Of a DNA stretch of 64,000 bases, positions 22,210 through 32,903 are shown piece after piece. The notes under the pieces were generated by a model. The model did no database searches, was not told the origin of the DNA, and saw only the letters and a list, made by a program, of their open reading frames with translations. Both the position numbers and the translations under genes were made by a program. Every line of letters starts with the position of its first letter. The first letter of the stretch is position 1. Source of the DNA: Schistocerca nitens (Eukaryota; Arthropoda; Insecta; Orthoptera; Acrididae). The DNA is taken from contig NC_064618.1 in the NCBI RefSeq assembly GCF_023898315.1, forward strand, positions 248,991,076 through 249,055,075. The letters run 5' to 3'.

Positions 22210-22673
22210 ATATGTGGAACCACTACAACACCTTGAACGAGAACGAACAGAAGAAAATTAAAAGTCACTTGGTTTCTTATTATTATTTACTATTAACTTG
22301 CTTCCGGAAAGCTTTTTTTTTTTTTTTTTTTAATTCAGTTTCTACTTAGAGAAGAGGTTTCTTTGTCTTTCTTACATCGGAAAATGGAAATATTGTGTTA
22401 AGATTTCTGCACACTTAGTGCTATGACCCATCAGGGAACATGAAAAAGGGGTGGGAGGGGCTTGGGCCTCGACGCACTGACAGTGCCGTGAACAGACCCC
22501 ACTGCTAGTGCGGCGTGTACCACGCCCTGACCATCCTAAAAATAAAAAAAATAAAAAATAAATAAATAAAAAAAACAAAAAATAAAAATAAAATAAAAGT
22601 GGTTAATAAAAATTGGATTGCTGGGAAAAAAGGATGGATAAAAAAGTGGATAGAGAAAAAAAAAACAAAAAAA
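20331..22673 (+). mobile_element. L1/Tx1-type LINE, 5'-truncated
   Basis: Plus-strand non-LTR element starting inside the RT and ending in A-rich tails (22536-22610 and 22630-22673). The RT type (NNFRPLSLLNSDYK, AYADD) and the terminal zinc-binding RVT domain fit the L1/Tx1 group. It is inserted in the tRNA-like segment of a fold-back element. A second, older copy is at 43808-48995. Confidence 0.85.
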
Positions 22674-23424
22674 GTGGTAGCGTGAGCAGCTACAGAACGA
22701 GAATTCCTTGGTTCAAGTCTTCCCTCGAGTGAAAATTTTACTTTCTTTATTTTTGCATAGTTATTATCTGTCCGTTCGTTCACTGACGTCTCTGTTCACT
22801 GTAATAAGTTTAGTGTCTTTGTTTTGCGACCGCATTGCAAAACCGTGCGATTAGTAGACGAAAGGACGTGCCTCTCCAATAGGAACCGAAAACATTTGAT
22901 CGCAAGGTCATAGGTCAACCGATTCCTCCACAGGAAAACACGTCTGATATATTCTATACGACACTGGTGAGGGCATGTGCGTCACATGACAGGAATATGT
23001 TGTCGACCCACCTAACTTGTACACTTGGCGACTGGGTAAAAAGATTCTTCTACCTTGCCCGATTTAGGTTTTCTTGTGGATGTGATAATCACTCCCAAAA
23101 AAGTGATGAAAACATAAGAGTTTGTCACATAAACTGAAAATAAAAAATTAAAATTTTCACTCGATGGAAGATTTGAACCAAGGACCTTTCGTCCCGCAGC
23201 TGCTCACGTTACCACGAGACCATAGCGCTCTTACATTCCTAATATCCTTGATATTGCATATCTTCGCATGAACAACTCAGTGTGTATATTTTGCTTATTT
23301 TTTCACAGTTCCACAAAACTTCTTCCGGTTTTCTCAATTGATCTGTGTTCAGTTTTTCGAGGCCTATCCACTGTGCCAACTTATAACTAAATCTGAGGTG
23401 GGTGCGATGGGGAGGTTCCCTTGT

Positions 23425-24961
23425 AAGGAGCAGTTGTGCGGTCTCCAGTTAGCATCTGCTTAATTGTACGAATACGTAATAACGCCTAACCGGAGAATAA
23501 ACGCGGGATGACTAAACTGGTGATTCTGCCAGGGTTAGTGAAGTTAACCAGAGAATAAGTTTTGACAATGGCAAAAATAGTTTCAGAATTTGTGATGACA
23601 AGATTGTTTGTTAGAACGAGAAAGGAGAAGAAACGGGGATGTCACACAATTTATATGGAAGAACATGACGGTTCCAAATTTATATAAAAATTTCGTACTA
23701 CTTCTACTTTTCGATCTCATGCTTGAGAAACTGGAGCATATGAATGAAATTTTAAACTATTTCTAACATAAATTTTTTTGCTTGTAGTAGGCCTAATAGG
23801 CATTTGATATTGGTACTTTTTGAGTTATATTCTGTCGTGTTATTTGTATAGATGAGTTATTATTGGGTATTCTGGCGAGCAGCGTCCGGCGACAAATGAG
23901 TCGGGAACGCTTAGCGGAGAGTGTGGACTGGCAAGCCAGTCGTGAGTACGGGTTTTGCGAGTGTGGCCCGGTGTACGGAGGTACGCAGAAAACAAAAGTT
24001 TTGGAAGTGATCTGATCTGGGAATTAGGTTGGACCATAGACTAACATACTATGCTCACTTTGATAATCCCTTTGTTGGAATGTCGGGCCTTCCAGATGTA
24101 TCCATAGATCTTACGTTGCTAAAACAATATCGCAAAACCCAGCGAACAGGGGCTCCTCTCTAATGTCTAACTTCTGCAGAGAAAAATATTTTGTTTATCT
24201 GTTGGTCAGGACGTTCCCACAGTTAGCGGGAACCAATACAGTAGCTTGTGATGAGACGCAGTGTCGTGTGGCGCAGTGCGCCTATGAAAGTACACACACT
24301 ACACATTTACACTTCTATTTCTCGCCCATACTATTTCGTAACCCCTTTTATGAATTTATCCCTACATAACCCAAACCTATACACGATCATTCACACCAAA
24401 CAAGTTAAAGACGAGGAAATTTTGTTATACAGCAGTGGAAGTCAGCGAACAGCGCTGCAGCGTGTGGCTGGCCATTAGTAGTTTCTCGCTGCACATACTG
24501 ACGAATGACAACACGCAACCCGAATGACAACACGCAACCCAGATCGCGTGTCACTACTATGTCACTCGCCTGCTGTACAGTTTAGAAAGCCTCTGTTATA
24601 CGCAACACTCCATCCTTTCGTAACCAGTAACTAAATGAGTTATAGAATCTGCTCAAGCAGTAATGCCGGCAGTGCATGAACCTTTGTATATTACTAACAT
24701 TGCAACAGCGGGCCTTTGATCGAATCGTAAAACGTAAGGACGTCACGCTCAGAACGATGTACCTACTGGTAGCTTAAGTTATGCATGACGTCCTTTTCGA
24801 TTCCTGCTTTCCCAGTTAAGTTTTATTTCCCGCTTTTTCTATTTTTCTTCATTTTCCAGAAATATTAGCACTGGGTACCACTTAATGCATCATCTTTGTT
24901 GCTTGCTGATACTAATTTTGAACTGGTTTTAGGATGTGAGCTTTTCAAATCGACTCCATTC
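23425..24961. other. no gene recognised; one short tandem repeat
   Basis: AT-rich sequence. A tandem duplication of a 20-base unit ('cgaatgacaacacgcaaccc') lies at about 24503-24542. No TE domain or host exon recognised. Confidence 0.5.
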
Positions 24962-25165
24962 TATAGTAAGTGAAGAAAACTTCACAAGCCAACATCGTTA
25001 AAAAAGCATTTTATTGAATGAATGGTTTCGACAGAGCTACGCTTTTATCATCACATCTTATGCACCAGATGCGATGATGACAGAATAGCTCTGTCGAAAC
25101 TGTTCATCCAATAAAATGCTTTTTTATCGATCTTGGCTTGTGAAGTTTTCCTCAGTTACCATATA
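24962..25165. repeat. 200-bp fold-back repeat with ribozyme-like cores
   Basis: Imperfect inverted arms at about 24962-25058 and 25065-25165. Each arm, read outward from the centre, has GATGATGA-type sequence, a stem-loop (GACAG/CTGTC in the right arm, near 25078-25098) and then CGAAAC. This resembles the core of Penelope-type hammerhead motifs. Confidence 0.85.
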
Positions 25166-25787
25166 CTGCAGATCGCCCTCAGACGGAACATATATGGAAT
25201 ATGACTACAATCTCTCACTTATTCTGGGTGTACAGCCGATTGCAATCTCACCGCCTGAACAGGTGAGGTAGAAGGCGAAGGCCCCAGAGCCTTCGCTTTC
25301 ACATTGCTGCTTTCCACTCATAACATTTTCAGCTGCACTAGCCCTAATTTTTAGATTGTGTGAAGAATGCCAGCAAGATATTATGTTTCATATTGCAGCC
25401 ACCTCCGTACATGGGGACTTTTTAAGTGATCCACAACATGAGTTGGCCAGCTGCGTAGCTAGCCACCAAACTGTTCCTAGACTCAAGTAATTCAAGTCTG
25501 TCAGCCCCTCAAAGAATATAAACAAGGCTATCTGCGCCTGATACCATGGCCACACCAGCCTCCTTTTACTGCCACTTGAGGGAGTCAGGGAGCTCTTTCG
25601 GGGCAAGTGTTCCCGTCTCATTACCACTCCGCCCCCTGCTACGCTGGAACGCTTGCTGAACGCCCATATAGGCTCTCTATAAGCACGCCACATCTTGTAA
25701 AGCTTTTCGAGGGCCCAAATTCTTTTGGATTGGACCGCGACCTACCCTCTCAGCGACGTACGTTTGCGCAATATTTAACCCCTTGAC
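25166..25787. other. no gene recognised
   Basis: Mixed sequence. A 101-codon minus frame (25388-25693) has no recognisable domain and I do not support it. Confidence 0.5.
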
Positions 25788-26880
25788 TTAATCCACATAT
25801 ATTTTTTTCTTTATTGATTTTCAATTCCCCCCGAAGGGGGCGGGCTGGCAGCAGCTTACTACGCTGCTCTACAGCCTACAGACTTTTGTTTAAAAAAGGA
25901 AGAAGAAAGAAACAAGGAAAAACAGGTGATAAAATGGTGATTTAAAGTGTAAAATGGCGTAAAAATGCGGAAAGTTAAAACAAAAAGCAAAAGGGGTTGG
26001 CAATGTTGATAAAATACACAGGAATCAGACAAGTAACTTAGTAGACACACAATTAAAAAACATGGCGACAGTCTGGTTTCTGTTCGCAAGAGATTAAAAA
26101 AAAAGCACACCCAGCGACAGTATGATGGCTGTTCGCTACACTTCCCAAAAGACACAACACGGAGCACTCACTGGAAAAACACACCGTAAAACACTGCACG
26201 AAAATGGCGGCACAAAGATGGCACTCCCGATCCAAGGCAGATGGGGGGGGGGGGGACCTGGAGTAGGGGGAAAAACAAGGAGGGAGGAGAGGAAAAAACG
26301 AAAAGGGGGGGGAACCAAGGAGGGAGAGGACTAATAAAGGGGGAGAAGGGCAGACGCGAGAGGGAATGAGAGGAGGCAGAGGAGGGAAATGTAAAAGGAC
26401 TCAGGGGAGAGAAGGGGGCAAAGAGAGGGGAGGTGGGGAAGAAAGGATGGAAGGGGGGGAGAGGGAGCCCGGGAAAAGGACAGAGGATAGGAGGGGGAGT
26501 GAGGATCAGAGTTGATAGGAGGGATAAATGGAGGGAGAGAGGGCATCATCCGGGAGGGGGAGTTGATGGAAGCCTCCTTGGGAAAGGGGATGTAGGGTGT
26601 AGAGATGGAGGGTAGGGGGGACACAACGGTGAAGATGTGGCAGGGGGCGAGGATCGGAGAGGAGAGGAGCAACCAGGGGGTGAGGGGGTGCAAGACGGCG
26701 GGAGGTGTAGAAGATGTGGATATGTTCGAGGAATAGGAGCAGATGGGGGAAAGGAATGAGATCATAGAGGACCGCGTGGGGGACGGGAGGTGTATAAGGA
26801 AGGCGAGGCGGAGTGCATGACGCTAAAGGATCTGGAGGGACTTATAGAATTTGGGGGGAGGGGGGCAGATTAATCCATAT
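25788..26880 (-). mobile_element. Jockey-type LINE, 3' fragment, copy 2
   Basis: The minus-strand 3' end (T/C run from 25801, then 'ctttattgattttcaattcc') matches the 3' end of the element at 5305-7588. The interior is C/T-rich on the minus strand and keeps only blurred 3' sequence. Imperfect direct repeats, ttaatccacatat (25788-25800) and ttaatccatat (26870-26880), flank the element body 25801-26869. Confidence 0.75.
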
Positions 26881-29050
26881 TATTAGACAACATAAGAGTT
26901 AACTTTCTGGAGAGAGTAAATAGCGAGAATTGAAAATGTATGGGGTGGGTAGTTGCACTTACACGCTTAGCGTTTTTCCCACTCTTCGCGCCTCGAGGTT
27001 GAATTGTCATAGTCCCATTTAATCCATCTTACTGGTATATCCGTTAGTTCTATCCTTACTGGCAACTGTTACTAATAAAGAAAAAAAAAACAGGATGAAA
27101 TGCCAAAAGCCATTATTGACTGTGCTTAGTTACCCACAGTCAATGTACAGCGTTCTCTGTCTCCTGCCAGGTAGTACCACTTCCATTTTTGACCCACAGA
27201 TGACACTGATATCAGCCCAGATGTAAAACCATCCACAATGTGTTTCCTTTTATTGGAGTTTGCTGTGGGCATCGTCTTTAATATCACTTTCGTCGCTGCC
27301 AGATTCTTTGATGCTGGAAATATCCTCCAGCCAACATCGAAATGTTCTATCCCTTAACTCAAGCTCCTCCCAAGCTGTTTCAGCCTCGATTACGTTTTAC
27401 ACCGGATTAGTACTAGTGGGGATAACAGACTGTTAATAACACATTCCTCACGCCGCTTTCGACGTATGCAGCAACTTGACAGCTGGCTACAACGACAACG
27501 AAGACAATATCAAGCTATTGAGCTACTGTCAAACCTCAGGGGATGCTGTCCCTATCACAAAAACATTCATGACAACAACGAGGCGACTATGCGTACCCGA
27601 TTGGGTGATAACTGTTACCCAAAAGAAGTTGCATTAGTTGTCTTGTATAAGACGGTATATTATAATACAACATGCACTTCAACTTCATATTAATCATTGC
27701 CATTGCTTGTTCTCCCAGTCATCAATGTAGGGTTGCCTATGTCATGTGATACAGTAAGGCAGATACCCGCTCACATGTTTCGTATCTTCAATGGGAGTTA
27801 ATGCCTAAACTATCAAAGAGAATGTGTTTAAATTAATCATGGGACAGATACATTTCTGCACAGCAGTTCTAGTAGTCCAGCGACATGGCAGCCCACACAC
27901 CCACGCAATATACTTTTTTTAAGCTTGTCATTTGTTCCTTTTTATCCTGGGTCCGTGGTATACCTGATTCTTTGTAGCAGACACTGACTTTGTACCAGAC
28001 ACGATTCAGCAACAATTACACACCAGAACAATTCAGTCCATTTCCGTTTTGCAAATCCATTGAAGTGCTCTTTCAAACAATCGAGTGCCTTTTTGTGTTC
28101 ATACTGGAGGAATGCTTGGAAGATTCTATGAAAGAGCTTTGAAACAAAACTGGGTATCAAGACCCTATACTACAGCCCAGAAACAACACTTGGTTATCCA
28201 TTTGGGTTGTAGCAGGACATTCATATTATTATCGCATGACGCACGGAGTCTCTGTTCAAACTATCTCTGCTCCCGCCTCTCCCCCAATCTGGAATATGCT
28301 GTTTCATGCCGTGGTCCACTTGCTGTATTGTTGCTATCGTGGTCTGTGCACTGGCTAACTTTGTCTGTTTATGTTCAGAATCTCTACATACGGTTATGTA
28401 GCCACTTCACATAATATAAGTATTTTAACGAAGAATAGAGGTTTCCTGCCTACCCGCCATTTGCTACATACAGACATTTAACTTTCACAATTACAAAATA
28501 AAAGACATTCTACACCCCACTGTCCTTGCTGTTGCTTCTGGATCTTCCACATGCCATTGTACTACTAGGCAGCCAATGACATGCCCTAATAAGTTTCCCA
28601 TGTCTGCCAAAATCGTTCTATAACACTTGTAATTTGTGCTGAGCAGAGTATATTTGAGTAAAAAGTGAATCCTACTGACTACTGTGACCATTCTATGAAC
28701 CAGTTTGTTTCGTGACATGTATGCTCTATGTGTCATTGCATGAGTATGCGGCTTTCCATGTTCGTCTCCGTGAGATTAGCTGAGTTTATACTTATGTCTA
28801 ATAATGCCTGATCTCAAGAAACTTAAAGAGGCACGGTATGAGATATGTATCGTGCACAAGCTCTTTCAAGTCCAATATCTTTTCCACAAGAATTCACGAG
28901 TGAAGGCATACTTGCTATGAAATTGTTGTTTTTTCACGGTGTAAGGGAATACCTACTATCAAGAAATCTGGTGTTTGGCAGGCGTGAAATACACAGTTTT
29001 TAGTACCACAGTGACATCAGTTGCAGATATGATCTTCGGATGGTTTAATA
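26881..29050. other. no gene recognised
   Basis: About 2.2 kb of mixed sequence with an A run at 27081-27090. Short frames (27466-27693, 28085-28414, 28491-28736) show no known domain. A host intergenic or intronic stretch or old unclassified repeats are equally possible. Confidence 0.5.
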
Positions 29051-29088
29051 CGAGGTGCATTCAAGTTCTAAGGCCTCCGATTTTTTTT
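29051..29088 (+). repeat. mariner left terminal inverted repeat (38 bp)
   Basis: Identical to the reverse complement of 30332-30369. It is the expected binding site of the encoded transposase. Confidence 0.95.
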
Positions 29089-29235
29089 CTCCGGACTGGA
29101 AAGAGATAGAAACATGCGTGTTATTTTAAAATGAGGCCGCGTTCATTGTCAATACGTCCCAGAGATGGCAGCACCGTATGGCAGATGGAATTTTACCGCC
29201 AGCGGCGAGAATGAGAACTGTTTTAAATACTTAAA

Positions 29236-30294
29236 ATGGCGACGTTTTTCTTACTTGAACAGCGTGTAATCATTCGTTTTCTGAATTTGCGTGGTGTGAA
29301 ACCAATTGAAATTCATCAGCAGTTGAAGGAGACATGTGGTGATGGAGTTATGGATGTGTCGAAAGTGCGTTCGTGGGTGCGACAGTTTAATGAAGGCAGA
29401 ACATTGTGTGACAACAAACCGAAACAACCTCGGGCTTGCAGAAGCCGGTCTGACGACATGATCGAGAAAGTGGAGAGAATTGTTTTGGGGGATTGCCGAA
29501 TGACTGTTGAACAGATCGCCTCCAGAGTTGGCATTTCTGTGGGTTCTGTGCACACAATCCTGCATGACGACCTGAAAATGCGAAAAGTGTCATCCAGGTG
29601 GGTGCCACGAATGCTGACGGACGACCACATGGCTGCCCGTGTGGCATGTTGCCAAGCAATGTTGACGCGCAACGACAGCATGAATGGGACTTTCTTTTCG
29701 TCGGTTGTGACAATGGATGAGACGTGGATGCCATTTTTCAATCCAGAAACAAAGCGCCAGTCAGCTCAATGGAAGCACACAGATTCACTGCCACCAAAAA
29801 AATTTCGGGTAACCGCCAGTGCTGAAAAAATGATGGTGTCCATGTTCTGGGACAGCGAGGGCATAATCTTTACCCATTGCGTTCCAAAGGGCATTACGGT
29901 AACAGGTGAATCCTACGGAAATGTTTTGAAGAACAAATTCCTTCCTGCACTGCAACAAAAACGTCCGGGAAGGGCTGCGCGTGTGCTGTTTCACCAAGAC
30001 AACGCACCCGCACATCGAGCTAACGTTACACAACAGTTTCTTCGTGATAACAACTTTGAAGTGATTCCTCATGCTCCCTACTCACCTGACCTGGCTCCCA
30101 GTGACTTTTGGCTTTTTCCAACAATGAAAGACACTCTCTGTGGCCGCACATTCACCAGCCGTGCTGCTATTGCCTCAGCGATTTTCCAGTGGTCAAAACA
30201 GACTCCTAAAGAAGCCTTCGCCGCTGCCATGGAATCATGGCGTCAGCGTTGTGAAAAATGTGTACGTCTGCAGGGCGATTACGTCGAGAAGTAA
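29236..30294 (+). CDS. mariner transposase (DD34D), 352 codons
   Basis: A complete mariner-family transposase of usual length (about 345-355 residues). The N-terminal half holds two helix-turn-helix regions: around residues 5-55 (VIIRFLNLRGVKPIEIHQQL) and around 75-110 (MTVEQIASRVGISVGSVHTI), which bind the terminal repeats. The linker has SSRWVPRMLTDDHMAARV, matching the conserved WVPH-L motif. The catalytic domain has D in VVTMDETWM, D in LFHQDNAPAH, and D in YSPDLAPSDFWLF; exactly 34 residues separate the last two, giving DD34D. The Met at 29236 starts the conserved N-terminus, 147 bases inside the left repeat. No frameshift or stop was found. I assign family but not subfamily. It should act in the nucleus, excising and inserting the element at TA sites. 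Confidence 0.95.
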   Translation: MATFFLLEQRVIIRFLNLRGVKPIEIHQQLKETCGDGVMDVSKVRSWVRQFNEGRTLCDNKPKQPRACRSRSDDMIEKVERIVLGDCRMTVEQIASRVGISVGSVHTILHDDLKMRKVSSRWVPRMLTDDHMAARVACCQAMLTRNDSMNGTFFSSVVTMDETWMPFFNPETKRQSAQWKHTDSLPPKKFRVTASAEKMMVSMFWDSEGIIFTHCVPKGITVTGESYGNVLKNKFLPALQQKRPGRAARVLFHQDNAPAHRANVTQQFLRDNNFEVIPHAPYSPDLAPSDFWLFPTMKDTLCGRTFTSRAAIASAIFQWSKQTPKEAFAAAMESWRQRCEKCVRLQGDYVEK

Positions 30295-30331
30295 CGCCAG
30301 TTTCATCGATTTCGGGTGAGTAGTTAGTTAG

Positions 30332-30369
30332 AAAAAAAATCGGAGGCCTTAGAACTTGAATGCACCTCG
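30332..30369 (+). repeat. mariner right terminal inverted repeat (38 bp)
   Basis: Exact reverse complement of the left repeat, followed by the TA duplication at 30370-30371. The transposase stop codon lies 37 bases before it. Confidence 0.95.
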
Positions 30370-30371
30370 TA

Positions 30372-30961
30372 ATCCTATAATAAAGATCTGTAGGATGTAT
30401 TTCAACTCGTATTCAGTGTTATCTGCCGATCGGTTAGGTATTGTGTGTGACTGACCCATTCCCATGACCGACCGACCGGGACTACGAATATTTTTCGGCG
30501 ACAATTATGCTGCTAGAGAGGCATTATCATAATCATCCGTACTGCCGATCTGTGTTGGATTTTACACTTGTCTGAGATTGCTCTCTGATGCTACTCACCT
30601 ACATTTTTTACCCTCCCCTGTTTATTTCTTGCCTTCCTGCTGTGTCAACAACACTTTTATGTGTCTCTCCTTCTTTCAAAAAGGGTAGCAGCTCACGTTA
30701 AACCCTGCCGGCAGTAGTAACGGTTTGATACCTTGTCTTTCCATCCATGATGAGGCATCGTACTTCCCATCTTAATGCATTCGGCAGGTCTCCACTCGTA
30801 TGTTCTTCTGTTGTGCCTGACCAAAATGCGTTCGACGCCTACAAATGCTCTTTTGGTGGATGTGGGAGAGATGCCCTTAAGCATTAGACCTCAAATGCCA
30901 CCAGATAAATTTTTTATTCAAGGAATGTCCTTCATGGGAAGTCCTTTCTATAAAATTAGAG
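30372..30961. other. no gene recognised
   Basis: Mixed sequence between the mariner and the next SINE; nothing identified. Confidence 0.5.
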
Positions 30962-31213
30962 ACTGCATTTAGCACCGAACGAGGTGGCGCAGTGGTTAGC
31001 ACACTAGACTCTCATTCGGGAGGACGGCGGTTCAATCCCGCGTCCGGCCATCCTGATTTAGGTTTTCCGTGATTTCCCTAAATCGCTCCAGGCAAATGCC
31101 GGGATGGTTCCTTTGACAGGGCACGGCCGATTTCCTTCCTCGTCCTTCCCTAATCCGATGACCTCGCTGTTTGGTCTCTTCCCCCAAACAACCCAACCCA
31201 ACTGCATTTAGCA
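30962..31213 (+). mobile_element. tRNA-derived SINE (third family) with 13-bp target duplication
   Basis: The body 30975-31200 starts with a tRNA-like head: A-box 'tggcgcagtggttagcacac', B-box 'ggttcaatccc'. The body continues 'catcctgatttaggttttcc'. It is flanked by a perfect 13-bp duplication, actgcatttagca (30962-30974 and 31201-31213). The intact promoter boxes and duplication indicate a fairly young copy. A decayed relative is at 35800-36040. Confidence 0.9.
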
Positions 31214-32901
31214 ATTACGGGATGCCTTTAACAGAAAAATTAAAATTACGGCCGTCTGCACAAGCTTTGACTCATGGTATACTGTCATACATTCTATGCG
31301 ATGTTCACATCTTTCTTCGTTTGAATATGAGCTTGACACACCCAGCTGCCAGATTCCAGTCTATTATCATAATATGACAAACTTGAGTGTTAATGTAAAC
31401 TGCAGATTTAATTGTCTTATTGAAGCTTAGTGGCCTGGTTTAATCTGTGTATGTACTGATGGATCGAAATTTCCACAAGAGGATGTGCTTTTCTATGCCC
31501 TCAGATCCAAATCAGTAAAGCCCTAAAACTGCCCAAAAGTGCTTCAGTTTTTACGACGGAGACTGACAAATTCAGAAGCAATTAGGTTTGTATCTTCAAC
31601 TACCTTCTTAAAGATATTAGTCGTGTCCGACTCCCAGAGTGTTCTTACGACTATTTAACACCGAAGATTGGAATAAAACTACCAATTGTTATGGGATGAG
31701 AAGTTCCGCCTTATGCAAGACACCTTTGCATAAGGCGGAACTTCTCATCCCATTTTCTTAGCAAGCACGGAGACAACAAGAAGAACTGCACCACAAGATG
31801 ATTACCAATTGTTATATTTTGGTCGTGGTATTGGAGTATATTCGCGGTAAATGGAGAGGGCAGACAACCATTTTGCTCTGAGCGCAGTCTTAGCGAAGCA
31901 AACTGCATCTACAGGAACTGTTCTCGATGAGAAATTACCGTACGCACACTACTTACGTGAAGTCAAGAGCCACGGAAAACAGCATTGGCAATCGAAGTGG
32001 AATGTGTGTCACCACACCAAAGGTGGATATTATGCGGCATTACAACCTCAAATTACTACAAGGCCGTAGTTTACGGGGGCACATTTGGACCGGTCTATGA
32101 TTTCCAGCATCATTCGACTCCGCTTTAACCACGCCTCGTTTCCTGTACATCTGTATAGAATCCGTCCGTCCAAGTGACGTTTCTTCGTGTCTTCTTTCTC
32201 CCCTCGAAGGACCTTCTCAAAGGACCACCTCACGCCCGTTTGTCGGCGATATTTATTCGGTGTTTTTGCTAATGTCGCGAAGTTTCTAAGGCGGTGACTG
32301 ACTCTTCGGTCGTTGATTTATGTTTCTCACGTTGGGGTTAAACGTGACCAATGTCAGGCTTTCCTTGTTCGACTGAGCCGCTTCCGAATCTTGTGGCTTA
32401 ACGTGTCAAAGTCTTTAAAATATTCACTTAACCTATAATACGTCTTTATGCATATTTCTGCTTTGGACAACCCTAAATAACACGTAATTATTATACACTC
32501 TATAGTATGAAGCAGCCGGCCCTAGATAATTGTGCAGTGCATTGGATTGTTTGGCACGCTATGGAATGGACAGGTGGTCACGTTTTTTAGTGCTGTCCAA
32601 AGCGTTCCTTCTGGTTTATTCACAAAACCTCCCCCACTTTAATTTATATTCTACAGTTTTCCTTGCTATGCGCTTGGCACACGTTGCCCAGCACAACCCT
32701 TCAGCCCAGATGCATCTACAAACCGGTTTCACGTATCTCCTCATTCCTTTCTAGCCTATGGTGTTGAAACAGATTCCCACATTGTAAGCTTTTCGGCTTT
32801 CTCGAGCCGACTCTGGGTTTTCATAAGAACCAGAATCGATTGCTGATGCCTTGTTTACGAGATTCCGTGCTCTACATAAATTCAGCGGATACCAAGTTCT
32901 C
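31214..32901. other. no gene recognised; contains a small hairpin
   Basis: About 1.7 kb without a recognised gene, apart from the perfect hairpin listed next. Short frames have no known domain. Confidence 0.5.
31680..31815. repeat. 110-bp insert with perfect 27-bp hairpin and 13-bp direct repeats
   Basis: Arms 31692-31718 and 31726-31752 are perfect inverted copies around a 7-base loop. The sequence taccaattgttat occurs at 31680-31692 and again at 31803-31815, as a target duplication would. The 50 bases after the hairpin are not recognised. There is no A tail. Confidence 0.8.
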
Positions 32902-32903
32902 TA

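Larger units (their letters stand above)
20121..23424. mobile_element. fold-back element with tRNA-like segments, split by a LINE
   Basis: The ends are long inverted copies: 'acaagggaacctccccatcg' at 20121 pairs with the complement ending at 23424, and similarity continues for about 200 bases inwards, including 'gttataagttggcacagtgg'. Each arm carries a tRNA-like segment with a B-box-like 'ggttcaagtc' (22674-22736 plus; 23160-23230 minus). The LINE at 20331-22673 interrupts the left arm; without it the element is about 960 bp. No transposase belongs to it. The mobilising enzyme is unknown. Confidence 0.8.
29051..30369 (+). mobile_element. mariner transposon, apparently intact
   Basis: A 1319-bp element with identical 38-bp terminal inverted repeats (29051-29088 and 30332-30369, beginning 'cgaggtgcattcaagttcta'), flanked by TA at 29049-29050 and 30370-30371, and a single open transposase frame. 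Perfect ends plus an open frame imply recent insertion. The element inserts at TA by cut and paste. Confidence 0.95.

Noticed and set aside
24503..24542. 20-base tandem duplication as a regulatory site
   Set aside because: Only two units and no supporting context; simple local duplication is enough.
26122..26765. Pro/Ser-rich minus frame and Gly-rich plus frames
   Set aside because: Product of the C/T-rich 3' region of a LINE; composition only, no motif.
29251..30072. Minus-strand frames of up to 141 codons over the mariner
   Set aside because: Shadows of the transposase frame on the other strand.
30975..31050. Possible tRNA gene
   Set aside because: The A- and B-boxes belong to a SINE with a long non-tRNA body and a target duplication; no full cloverleaf was found.
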